From Marinobacter sp. (GTDB taxonomy: Bacteria; Pseudomonadota; Gammaproteobacteria; Pseudomonadales; Oleiphilaceae): a stretch of 38,219 bases of DNA. Location: contig JAIUMV010000033.1 of assembly GCA_022565395.1 (NCBI GenBank), positions 1 to 38,219 of the forward strand, written 5' to 3'. The notes under the pieces are model-generated. The model had not been told where the DNA came from, made no database searches, and was given only the letters and a program-made list of their open reading frames with translations. Position numbers and translations under genes: made by a program. This document shows, in pieces, positions 1 to 6,310 of this stretch (positions are counted from its first letter, which is position 1; each line of letters starts with the position of its first letter).

Positions 1-147
1 CCAGCGTACGAAGGTCAGCACCCAGTTCCGGGCATCTTCGATCGTGCTGAAGCCACTAACCGGGAACCCCGGGCGGAACTTCAGGGTTTTGAACAGGGAC
101 TCTGAGTAAGCATTGTCGTTGCTCACTGACGTATTTTCTAGCTCGGA
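1..147 (-). pseudogene. IS3-family transposase (OrfB) fragment
   Basis: Read on the minus strand, bases 129 down to 1 encode a continuous peptide starting SVSNDNAYSESLF and running on through KTLKF to a piece ending NWVLTFVRW. This is the typical late part of the DDE integrase domain of IS3-family OrfB, just before its usual WYN..HRHS end. The fragment continues past the left edge. Upstream of SVSNDN the similarity stops at about position 130 and the frame runs into AT-rich sequence, so the 5' part of the transposase and its end repeat are gone. It marks the IS-rich left border of the accessory patch. Confidence 0.75.
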
Positions 148-190
148 ATCAACCTATTTATTTCATAAAAATGTTACTGGTGACTAGTTT

Positions 191-442
191 ATGTCCAAAT
201 TTTTTATTGCTTTGTTGATGTTTTTTTCGGCTTCTAATGTTATTTATTACTTTGTGATAAGGTTTTCTTTGAGCAGGTCTTTGTATGATCGCGAGAGGGA
301 TTTTATCTATTTTGTTTTTATTTGTCAGAATTTTTCCATAGTAATTGCTTATAAGTTCTACGACATATATTTTCTTGTCTTGTTCTTTTGTATTATTTCG
401 TCATATTTTGGTTTTTTTTGTATAAGGGGTAATGTGAGGTGA
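191..442 (+). CDS. Small three-helix membrane protein, paralogue A (unknown family)
   Basis: Family not recognised. The 83-residue product is nearly all hydrophobic: helix 1 about residues 4-26, a charged loop holding DRERDF (33-38), then two helices (about 39-57 and 59-79) and a short basic tail. It aligns without a single gap to the product at 702-959; by eye 25 of 83 positions are identical, including DR-x-RDF-x-Y, Q46 and GFF-x-x-RG at 74-80. Codon use is very AT-rich, unlike the core genes. A weak GGTGA lies upstream of ATG 191. Two diverged copies in series beside IS remnants suggest immunity proteins against a membrane-active toxin, or another locally duplicated membrane factor. That role is inference; conservation between the copies argues that both are real genes. 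Confidence 0.55.
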   Translation: MSKFFIALLMFFSASNVIYYFVIRFSLSRSLYDRERDFIYFVFICQNFSIVIAYKFYDIYFLVLFFCIISSYFGFFCIRGNVR

Positions 443-651
443 TAAGGTTTTGGTGAGTTTTGATCGATGATTTTTGGTGTCAATTAAATGATATGGACAA
501 GCCAAGTGTGTAGAGCTGCTTCCAGTAGGGCACCGATGACATATAGTGACAGGTATGTAGGACGAGGTATATAAAGGGATAGGCATGTAGGGCTACGTGC
601 AGCCTGGTGAGTTATGGTGCTCCAGCTGGAGCGGTGGGGCTAGCAGGGGGC

Positions 652-686
652 AAATTGTTAATGACGGTCGAAAAATTGTTAATGAC
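652..686. repeat. 14-bp direct repeat, 21-bp period
   Basis: AAATTGTTAATGAC occurs at 652-665 and again, identical, at 673-686. The second copy ends 15 bases before GTG 702. The 21-bp period (two helical turns) would suit a repressor site, but paired short repeats of this style also occur at the tips of IS21-family elements. The rest of the 443-701 gap shows no convincing gene; it also contains a weaker 16-bp near-repeat (548-563 and 578-593). Confidence 0.6.
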
Positions 687-701
687 ATGGTGGATTGATT
701 A

Positions 702-959
702 GTGAATCTATTTGTGCATTTTGTTATTCTTTCTTTTACTCTTATTAATGTTGTTTTTTTCTCATATGTTGTTTTTCTTCGACGACGGTTGCTAACTGAT
801 CGTCAAAGAGATTTTGGTTATGGTGTTTTTTGTGCTCAGACTTTCGTGCTTGTTTTGTATTGGTTTTTTTTGGGCACTGATAGCTTTTTTTCTATTCTAT
901 ATGTTTTATTTGTTTGGATTGGGTTCTTTTTGATGAGAGGGCGCGAGAAATATTTTTGA
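702..959 (+). CDS. Small three-helix membrane protein, paralogue B (unknown family)
   Basis: The 85-residue product is the partner of the 191-442 product. DRQRDF sits at residues 33-38, Q46 is kept, and GFFLMRG occupies 74-80, exactly the same coordinates as in paralogue A, which indicates duplication followed by divergence. Three hydrophobic helices are predicted, with a basic patch (RRR, 27-29) before the charged loop and a charged tail REKYF. The start is GTG 702, with a purine-rich GGTGG upstream. The 14-bp direct repeats end 15 bases before the start and may control this copy. No function can be assigned; an immunity or inner-membrane regulatory role is a guess from size and neighbourhood. 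Confidence 0.55.
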   Translation: MNLFVHFVILSFTLINVVFFSYVVFLRRRLLTDRQRDFGYGVFCAQTFVLVLYWFFLGTDSFFSILYVLFVWIGFFLMRGREKYF

Positions 960-1346
960 GTGTTTTGTTGAATTTGATGTTTTTTTGTTGTTGAAGTGTG
1001 TGTTTTAAGGTATTCAGGTGAGGCTTTAATCGCTAATTCTGCTTCGTTTATTGCGCGATATCGGCGGGCAAGTTAAAAAAATATTGATGGGTTATTTAAA
1101 TGGACTGATTTTTTTAGGTGTTGGGGTAAGTATCGCTGGAAATTCGAAATTATTTATAATTATGCCAGTGTTTAAAATATGGATTTAGTTTGCAGCGATT
1201 TAATTCGAATGGAACATCCGCTAGAGCAAATGTTCAAGTCGCCCTTTTCGATTGTTCGGCTGGAGCGGATAGCTATCGGGCTACGATATTGATGACGAGG
1301 ATACCAGACCGAGCAGCGGCTTTGGTTTTAGCGTATTCCTTTGTTT
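960..1346. other. AT-rich gap without a supported gene
   Basis: This stretch has only short open frames. One (978-1076) ends in a plausible-looking peptide, SFIARYRRAS, and another (1030-1188) codes for a hydrophobic 34-residue stretch from ATG 1087. A longer frame at 1190-1399 from TTG lacks a ribosome binding site and any recognisable motif. I see no promoter or repeat that I can support. It may be debris of former genes. Confidence 0.4.
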
Positions 1347-2074
1347 ATGGCTATAGAGTTGCTACTGGCGAGAAAACTATTGGCAACAGGAGGCCTTAGA
1401 ATAGTGAGGAAATATCTTAAAGAAGTTGACATTTTGGTGTCAAACTTATTTTTTGAAAAAAAGATCAGTTTCGTAAGGAAACCTGCTGTTATCTATATTT
1501 GCTTGACGAAATCTTGCAGAAAAATGTTTCTTCGATTTTTCAGAAATTAGCAATAAAGCTTTGGCCTATTGGTCAACTGCAATGTGGAGGTGCAGAGCGA
1601 TACGTCCCTGATGTGATGTCAAGTGTATTGCTGATTGAAAAATAATATGACTTAAGTGAGTATTACAAGTATGGCGAATTAAAAGAAAGGAGTAATGAAG
1701 TTCTGAGGTTGTTGGAGGAAAGTGTTTCCAGTATTCCACCAGAATATATGGTCGATAAAGGTGCGCTATGCCAAGTTATTACTCAGGTTAGAAAGTCTGA
1801 TGGGGTATATAGAAAGGAAGTTGGACGATGGGTGACTAATCCAGATAAGAGTGTGTCTGCATAGCTGTTTGTTGAGTACAACTCAAATGAAATTTTATTT
1901 TGGGTGAGGGTTATAAATAAGTCTGATGGTAAAGAGTATCGAAGGGTTTTTGCAGAGTTTGATCCTTTTAATACTCCGGTTCTTTATGAGCTCGGTAAAA
2001 TTGAATTTTGCGACGAGAAAACGATAAAATACTCTCCAAAAAGTTACTTTAAAGATATTTATTTTAATATTTAG
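1347..2074 (+). pseudogene. Decayed gene of unknown family
   Basis: From about 1457 to TAG 2072 one frame has protein-like composition (charged, mixed aliphatic and aromatic) broken only by TAA 1643 and TAG 1862. Each stop is one C-to-T change from a Gln codon. The restored product would include ERYVPDVMSS, LSEYYKYGELKER, KEVGRWVTNPDK and YRRVFAEFDPF; I do not recognise the family. Upstream, the frame from ATG 1347 (AIELLLARKLL...) joins it by a -1 shift exactly at G-AAAAAAA-G (1455-1463), whose zero-frame reading is A-AAA-AAG. A homopolymer indel is the simplest cause, though that heptamer is also a known slippery site. Full length would be about 240 residues. After TAG 2072 the same frame stays open to TAA 2180, a possible basic hydrophobic tail. 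Confidence 0.5.
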
Positions 2075-2256
2075 GTATTAAATATCTTGAAGCTCTGGAT
2101 TAAGATAAAATTTCGTTTGCTCAAGCTCTTTAAAAGCGCCCTCTCGGTCATCGCAAGGTTCCTTCCTCTTCAGATCAAGTAAATACTTGGATGGCAAGCG
2201 GGCTGGATGATGCGGAGGAGCAGGCACGAAGTGCTACTATTTTTATAGGTGACTCG

Positions 2257-2640
2257 ATGAAATTTTTTAGTTTACTAGTTTATGCTAGGGCCTGTGCATA
2301 TAATGAAGCCCGTCTTGTGGCGGCTGAAGATGGCGCTGACAGTAAAGTCTTTTCAGCTTTTTTGGTTGGTATATTCGACGCTCCTTTGATAATGTTTTTT
2401 TTGTTGGTCGTGGATTCGTTATTTTTTGGGGGAGGGTGTGTTAGAGAGTTTTTCTCTTCAAACATTACAAGCGCGTTTAGTTTTGCGTTTGTGATCTTTG
2501 TTCTAGCGTTAGAATATTTTTATTATGTGGTTCTAAAGATTGGATTGAATGATGCTCGCCCAATGAGAAGATCTATTGGGATTGGTTATGCAGCCGTATC
2601 TATTATTGGTGGAAATGTTTTGGTTTACTCTATTTGGTGA
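2257..2640 (+). CDS. Small membrane protein, unknown family
   Basis: The 127-residue product from ATG 2257 has AGGTGA five bases upstream; the frame stays open to ATG 2191, but that start has no ribosome binding site. An amphipathic N-terminus with ARACAYNEARL is followed by three hydrophobic helices (about residues 33-55, 72-95 and 108-126) separated by a Gly/Cys loop and a polar NDARPMRR segment. I do not recognise the family. Its AT-rich codon use matches the small paralogues upstream rather than the core genome. Size, membrane nature and IS-bounded neighbourhood would fit an immunity protein or phage-defence membrane component, but no partner gene is visible. Confidence 0.5.
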   Translation: MKFFSLLVYARACAYNEARLVAAEDGADSKVFSAFLVGIFDAPLIMFFLLVVDSLFFGGGCVREFFSSNITSAFSFAFVIFVLALEYFYYVVLKIGLNDARPMRRSIGIGYAAVSIIGGNVLVYSIW

Positions 2641-2841
2641 TTGTGTTTTGTTACAGGGTGACAAAGATGGACAGCGTGCAGGCCTGCGCCGAGCACTGAA
2701 TCGCTGCGTCGGCTCCCTCTATCGAGCGAACTAAGTGTGTTATTTATACAAAAATATTAAGTTCTTATTTTGTAAGTAAGTTGTACTTGTTAGTGGTGTG
2801 CGTAGCTGTCCAAGGGCTTATTTTAGTGGGTTGGTGGTCAT

Positions 2842-2952
2842 ATGAAGAAAATTATTATTTTGGCTTCTTTGTTGATGGGTTTCACTTTTCCTGCCATGGC
2901 CACCACGCTGCAGCGTGGTGGCCGAGTTGCGCTGGTTGGCATGCGCTCGTAG
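2842..2952 (+). pseudogene. Secreted-protein gene truncated after its signal peptide
   Basis: ATG 2842 opens a frame starting MKKIIILASLL, a textbook Sec signal peptide: two lysines, a hydrophobic core, and an FPAMA-T cleavage site near residue 20. Directly after the cleavage site the frame enters the 26-bp palindrome and IS30-type sequence and stops at TAG 2950, leaving only 36 codons. The mature protein is lost, so the gene was probably interrupted or deleted at this point. What it encoded cannot be told. Confidence 0.5.
2898..2923. repeat. 26-bp perfect palindrome at the IS30 relic junction
   Basis: The 13-base half GGCCACCACGCTG is followed directly by its exact reverse complement, with no loop. 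It sits where the signal-peptide frame meets the IS30-family transposase relic. IS30-family elements are known to favour palindromic targets, so it may be a target or a junction product of the insertion. Confidence 0.75.
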
Positions 2953-3160
2953 GGGTGGTCCTGGAGGGCATGGCGACGCAGTTCACGGCTCAGGGTACTG
3001 GGTGACCTATTCAGGTCACGAGCAATGACACGGAGACTCGCTCCCTGGCGTTGCATAAGCATGAGCGTGACACGCTCGGTGGTGCTGAGGTGATGGTAGT
3101 GTTTTTTCATGGCAACACAATCCTCGATTAGAGGGTATTGCACTTAGTTGTTGAGGCCGC
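2924..3160 (-). mobile_element. IS30-family relic (transposase N-terminus)
   Basis: On the minus strand, ATG 3110 starts MKKHYHHLSTTERVTLMLM, followed by ASLRVIARDLNRSPSTLSR, the helix-turn-helix of IS30-family transposases. Roughly 60 codons remain; the frame leaves the family near the palindrome at 2923 and the DDE domain is missing. The sequence between 3111 and about 3160 probably contains the promoter-side end of the element, although I cannot fix the terminal repeat. This is a dead remnant marking the right border of the accessory patch. Confidence 0.75.
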
Positions 3161-3206
3161 GGGGATTATCATGCTCCTTTGTCAGGCTGGCTATACGGGA
3201 ACGACA

Positions 3207-3446
3207 ATGAAAGCTAGGTCTATTACGGAATGCCCCCTCTGTGGCAACAGTAATCACTGTGCTCCTGCTCAGGCGGGCAGCTTCGATGTTGATTGCTGGT
3301 GCATGCACACCCCGGTCAGCCGTGAAGCCTTGGCGCGTTTGCCGGATGCTGAGCGGGGCAAGGCGTGTATTTGCCCGGCCTGCGCTGCGGGTGCTGATGT
3401 GGTTGAACTAAAAGCCAGCGAGGGACTTGGCGATGACAAAGAATAG
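3207..3446 (+). CDS. Cysteine-rich CWC family zinc-ribbon protein
   Basis: The 79-residue product has C9-P-L-C12, C18, C30-W-C32 and C54-x-C56-x-x-C59, the Cys pattern of the Cys_rich_CWC family, which is presumed to bind metal. Its function is unknown. ATG 3207 is chosen because the family begins just before the first CPLC; upstream codons in the same frame derive from the IS30 side. The last 14 bases overlap the start of the deoxyribosyltransferase gene, so the two are probably translationally coupled. GC content and codon use are already those of the core genome. Confidence 0.8.
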   Translation: MKARSITECPLCGNSNHCAPAQAGSFDVDCWCMHTPVSREALARLPDAERGKACICPACAAGADVVELKASEGLGDDKE

Positions 3447-4011
3447 CCAGCCCCGGATCTATCTGGCGGGTCCAGAGGTGTTCTTGCCTGCTGAGCTAAA
3501 CAGGCAGGTCGTGGCTGCAAAAAAACGTATTTTGGCCACTCTGGGGATGGTTGGGTGTGACCCGCTGGATACAGAGATATTGCTGCCGCATGATGAAACA
3601 CCGCAGCAACAGGCTGCCGCTATCTATCAAGCCAACATACAGCTGCTGTCCTCCTGTCAGGGCTGCATCGCAAACCTGTCTCCATTCCGTGGTGTCAGTG
3701 CCGATTCTGGTACGGTATTTGAGGTGGGGTATGCGCTGGCTGCAGGGCTGCCGGTGACGGCATTTTCGGTGGTTGCAGGGCACTATATGGATCGGGTTAA
3801 CCACAGGGATGGCGTGGATGATAAGGGTTTTAGCGTGGAGCGCTTTAATCTCAACGATAACCTGATGATAGCGTGTGGCATCATCGCCAGTGGCGGTCAG
3901 GTATTCGCCGGCAAGTTTTCAGCAGCTGATGTACCATTACTGCCGGAACAGTTGTTTGACGAGTCGAGTTTTACCTCTGCGGCAGAGGCGTTGGGGCGCT
4001 TGTTGCGCTGA
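3433..4011 (+). CDS. Nucleoside 2-deoxyribosyltransferase family protein
   Basis: The 192-residue product begins with RIYLAGPEVF (8-17), the nucleotide-binding start of the nucleoside 2-deoxyribosyltransferase family, and carries D91-SGTVFEVGYA with E97 in the position of the family's catalytic glutamate. Known members move deoxyribose between bases or hydrolyse deoxynucleoside monophosphates. The length is slightly above the roughly 150-170 residues of the best-known members. ATG 3433 has GAGGG 8 bases upstream; TTG 3427 is too close to it. The gene overlaps the CWC gene. It may act in deoxynucleotide salvage or sanitation; the exact substrate is unknown. Confidence 0.85.
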   Translation: MTKNSQPRIYLAGPEVFLPAELNRQVVAAKKRILATLGMVGCDPLDTEILLPHDETPQQQAAAIYQANIQLLSSCQGCIANLSPFRGVSADSGTVFEVGYALAAGLPVTAFSVVAGHYMDRVNHRDGVDDKGFSVERFNLNDNLMIACGIIASGGQVFAGKFSAADVPLLPEQLFDESSFTSAAEALGRLLR

Positions 4012-4085
4012 AACCTTGGCGGAGGAGTGGATACTGGGCTATCTAATAAAGGGTAGCTTGTAGTCCATTCAGCCGGAGAGCCTCC

Positions 4086-4376
4086 ATGCGCAATCACTCC
4101 TTGCTAGGTGCACTCGTCCCGGTCAGTGCTGCAGTCGTGTTTGCGCTGGCTGGCTGTGATTCATCGTCCAGTTCCGGGCCCCGGGTGCCCCCTTATGTGC
4201 TGCAGGAAGGGTGTACCTTTACCCTACAGGTTTCCGAGTATGACAGCACCTCAACCACCATTGAAAAGGGTAACACCATGGTCTCGCTCACCTTGTCTAT
4301 GGGCGGGTATCAGGTCAAGGTGTCTGATTGCCGGGTGGTAGAGAACCCACAAAACCTGCCTGTTCTGCGGGGCTGA
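4086..4376 (+). CDS. Small lipoprotein of unknown function
   Basis: The 96-residue product has a lipoprotein signal: a hydrophobic stretch to residue 20, then LAGC with the lipidated cysteine at 24, followed by DSSSSSG, a flexible linker. Asp at +2 after Cys is the classical inner-membrane retention signal in enterobacteria; whether that holds here is uncertain. The mature part has two further cysteines (43 and 78) that may form a disulfide. GGAG lies upstream of the ATG. The next gene starts 17 bases on, so the two may be cotranscribed. I do not recognise a family. Confidence 0.7.
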   Translation: MRNHSLLGALVPVSAAVVFALAGCDSSSSSGPRVPPYVLQEGCTFTLQVSEYDSTSTTIEKGNTMVSLTLSMGGYQVKVSDCRVVENPQNLPVLRG

Positions 4377-4392
4377 TTAGGAGTACTGATCC

Positions 4393-4977
4393 TTGCATTG
4401 GTTGATCCGTCAGCGGCCGACACGACTGCCGTTTCGTCGCTATGTTGCGCGCGCTGCAGTGGCGCTGATTTACAGGGTTAATGATCAGGGTGGGGAAGAG
4501 CTGTTGTTTATTCAGCGCGCTCACCGGCCCGGCGATCCCTGGTCCGGGGATATGGCCTTTCCCGGTGGGCGGCTTCAGGCCGATGATGGCTCGACCCGCG
4601 GTGCTGCAGTCAGGGAAACGCTGGAAGAGACCGGTCTTGATCTGGTGCAGTTCGGACGATACGAGCGCAGGCTTGCCGATGTGCTGACCCGTCATCACAA
4701 CCGTTGGCGCCCTATGGTGGTCAGCCCGTATGTGTTTTCCTGGCAGGGCCCGGCAGAGGTTGCGCTCAATCATGAAGTGCAGAAGGTGGTCTGGGTACCG
4801 CTGGATTATCTGCGCAACCCTGCCCATCGAAGTATCCGCCCATGGCAAACCCCGCTGGGTGAGCTGCGGTTACCGTGTTATCGCTACCAGGGGCACTGCA
4901 TCTGGGGGCTGAGTTACAGCATGTTACAGGATTTTCTTGCGAATCAGCGTGCTGCTGACAAAAAGAAAGCCGGCTAG
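4393..4977 (+). CDS. NUDIX hydrolase, CoA pyrophosphatase-like
   Basis: The 194-residue product contains a NUDIX box, GGR followed by RETLEETGLDL, and the surrounding FIQRAHRPGDPWSGDMAFPG pattern is typical of the NudL/CoA-diphosphatase branch, which cleaves CoA and related nucleotides into 4'-phosphopantetheine and 3',5'-ADP. An Asp stands where the first conserved Glu of the box usually lies. TTG 4393 is the probable start: AGGAG is 9 bases upstream and no ATG is available before the family begins. The stop codon lies within a hairpin shared with the convergent cold-shock gene. Confidence 0.8.
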   Translation: MHWLIRQRPTRLPFRRYVARAAVALIYRVNDQGGEELLFIQRAHRPGDPWSGDMAFPGGRLQADDGSTRGAAVRETLEETGLDLVQFGRYERRLADVLTRHHNRWRPMVVSPYVFSWQGPAEVALNHEVQKVVWVPLDYLRNPAHRSIRPWQTPLGELRLPCYRYQGHCIWGLSYSMLQDFLANQRAADKKKAG

Positions 4978-4985
4978 TGCCGGCT
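4968..4985 (-). terminator. Rho-independent terminator for the cold-shock gene
   Basis: AGCCGGC at 4968-4974 pairs perfectly with GCCGGCT at 4979-4985 around a 4-base loop. Read on the minus strand it is followed by TTCTTTTTG, a usable T-run, so it ends the cold-shock transcript. The NUDIX stop codon (4975-4977) is in the loop; the plus-strand T-run is poor. Confidence 0.75.
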
Positions 4986-5033
4986 CTCCTGCTTTTCGAC
5001 CAGTGCCCGACAGGGCATGGCTTCTCAGCATGG

Positions 5034-5243
5034 TTACAGCGGTGTTACGTTCTCTGCCTGGGGGCCTTTCGGACCCTGGGTCACAGTGAACTGTACTTGC
5101 TGGCCTTCAGCCAGAGTACGGAAGCCATTTGAGTTGATGGCGCTGTAGTGAACGAAAACGTCACTGCCGCCTTCCTGAGCGATGAAGCCAAAGCCTTTTG
5201 ATTCGTTGAACCACTTAACGTGGCCAGTTTTAGTATCGGACAT
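5034..5243 (-). CDS. Cold-shock protein (CspA family)
   Basis: The 69-residue product is a single cold-shock domain: [12 protein letters not shown] with RNP1 at 16-21, and DVFVHY with RNP2 at 29-33. It binds single-stranded RNA and DNA and acts as an RNA chaperone. AGGTAAG precedes the ATG. Upstream lies a 235-bp gap, room for the long leader usual for such genes, although I cannot identify the promoter. Whether it is cold-induced cannot be judged from sequence. The terminator is at 4968-4985. Confidence 0.95.
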   Translation of the reverse strand: MSDTKTGHVKWFNESKGFGFIAQEGGSDVFVHYSAINSNGFRTLAEGQQVQFTVTQGPKGPQAENVTPL

Positions 5244-5478
5244 GGTCTTACCTGTATTTCTGCAATAGTGCCCTTGCGGGCGGATTCACTCCCGTGGGTG
5301 GTGCCATTATCATTGGCTTCCGCCGCAGGGAACTTATGCCGGGAAAAGCGGGGTGGTTCAGGAAGGCAAAAACGAAGTGCGTTGCATGGCAAAACGTTGT
5401 AACACTTTCACTGAGATACCGCTGTTGTTTTCGCAGCAATTCCAGTATAGACAGGCTGCAGGGGGCGTCAATGATTTT

Positions 5479-6279
5479 TCAGCGGCCCCCGTGGGTGGAC
5501 TCAAAAATCTTGTCAGCACTGGCCGCAACAAAGCCTCGATAGAGGTTGCCGGAGGCGTCCGGGTACCGGAGTGCAAATTCATAATAGCAGCTGGGAATGC
5601 CGTGGCGCTGGCCATTGGCAAAGTCCGCCGGGTAGATATCCGCCAGGGTGGAGGCCTGCTCCAGTAGTACCTGCGGTGAGCCCTTTATGATGCCGCCACT
5701 ACTGTTCAGGGCAAACCCTTCGCTGATGAGGAAATCGGTAACGTCCTGTAGGCTGGCAAAGCGGGGCAGGTGGTTGATGCTGACGGTAAAGTGATTCGCC
5801 CGGAAGCCCCAGGCCAATAGCCAGGCGGCATACTCGCTTTCGGTGGCCAGTGCCTGATAGACATCGTAAGGTGGTGGTGCCCAGCAGCGCCCGGCGGTAA
5901 AGGCTTCAGGGCCGGGTGGCAGGGTTTCCTCACCCGTATGGATAGCGGCCAGCAGCGGGTCACGGGCGCTGGCGGGTAACTGGTCCAGCAGCAGCTCACT
6001 GAGGAAGATCAGGGGCTGTTCAGGGTCCTTATGGGTATAGCTCCAGGCATCCAATTTCTTTTCGGGAAAGTGGTAATGCTGGTCACGCATGTAGCCCAGG
6101 CTCAGCAGCCGGGGTTCCAGTTCGCTGATGCCATAGGGGCCGTAGCGGAGGGTGCGAAAAGCAACGTGATCATTCCGCACCGATCCATAGGCGCTGAACA
6201 GTGCGTGAATGCGCTCCGCCTGCGGGGTGATGGTGCGGTAGTCATCCCACAGGTGCTGGAAGAAGCCGTTGATATCCAT
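5479..6279 (-). CDS. DUF1338 (2-oxoadipate dioxygenase/decarboxylase-like) protein, short form
   Basis: The 266-residue product has NDHVAFRTL (H38), NHFTVSINHL and SCYYEFALRY, motifs that supply the His, His and Glu metal ligands of the DUF1338 family (vicinal-oxygen-chelate fold). The characterised member HglS turns 2-oxoadipate into 2-hydroxyglutarate in lysine breakdown, with Fe(II). HglS and YdcJ are about 450 residues, so this is a compact form and its substrate may differ. The start has GGAGG six bases upstream. The gene lies 31 bases downstream of the acyl-CoA synthetase stop on the same strand and is probably cotranscribed with it. Confidence 0.8.
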   Translation of the reverse strand: MDINGFFQHLWDDYRTITPQAERIHALFSAYGSVRNDHVAFRTLRYGPYGISELEPRLLSLGYMRDQHYHFPEKKLDAWSYTHKDPEQPLIFLSELLLDQLPASARDPLLAAIHTGEETLPPGPEAFTAGRCWAPPPYDVYQALATESEYAAWLLAWGFRANHFTVSINHLPRFASLQDVTDFLISEGFALNSSGGIIKGSPQVLLEQASTLADIYPADFANGQRHGIPSCYYEFALRYPDASGNLYRGFVAASADKIFESTHGGR

Positions 6280-6310
6280 CGCTAACCTCCTCTGGTTGAG
6301 GGGCGGGCCT

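Noticed and set aside
583-696. Open frame with a GAPAGAVGLAGGKLL-like peptide, resembling an Rhs tail
   Set aside because: Short, without start or recognisable core motif; it overlaps the direct repeats.
1190-1399. 69-codon frame from TTG
   Set aside because: No ribosome binding site, odd composition and no motif; another frame of the same stretch looks no worse.
1616-2074. Recoding of TAA and TAG as Gln
   Set aside because: Both stops would restore Gln, but all neighbouring genes use TAA and TAG as normal stops, and the frame change upstream points to decay.
2641-2841. GC-richer patch with a 30-codon open tail ending LYRAN
   Set aside because: No start, no family; probably debris of a former gene or IS.
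5461-5490. Terminator of the DUF1338 gene
   Set aside because: A 6-bp stem with an 18-base loop and no T-run is too weak to call.
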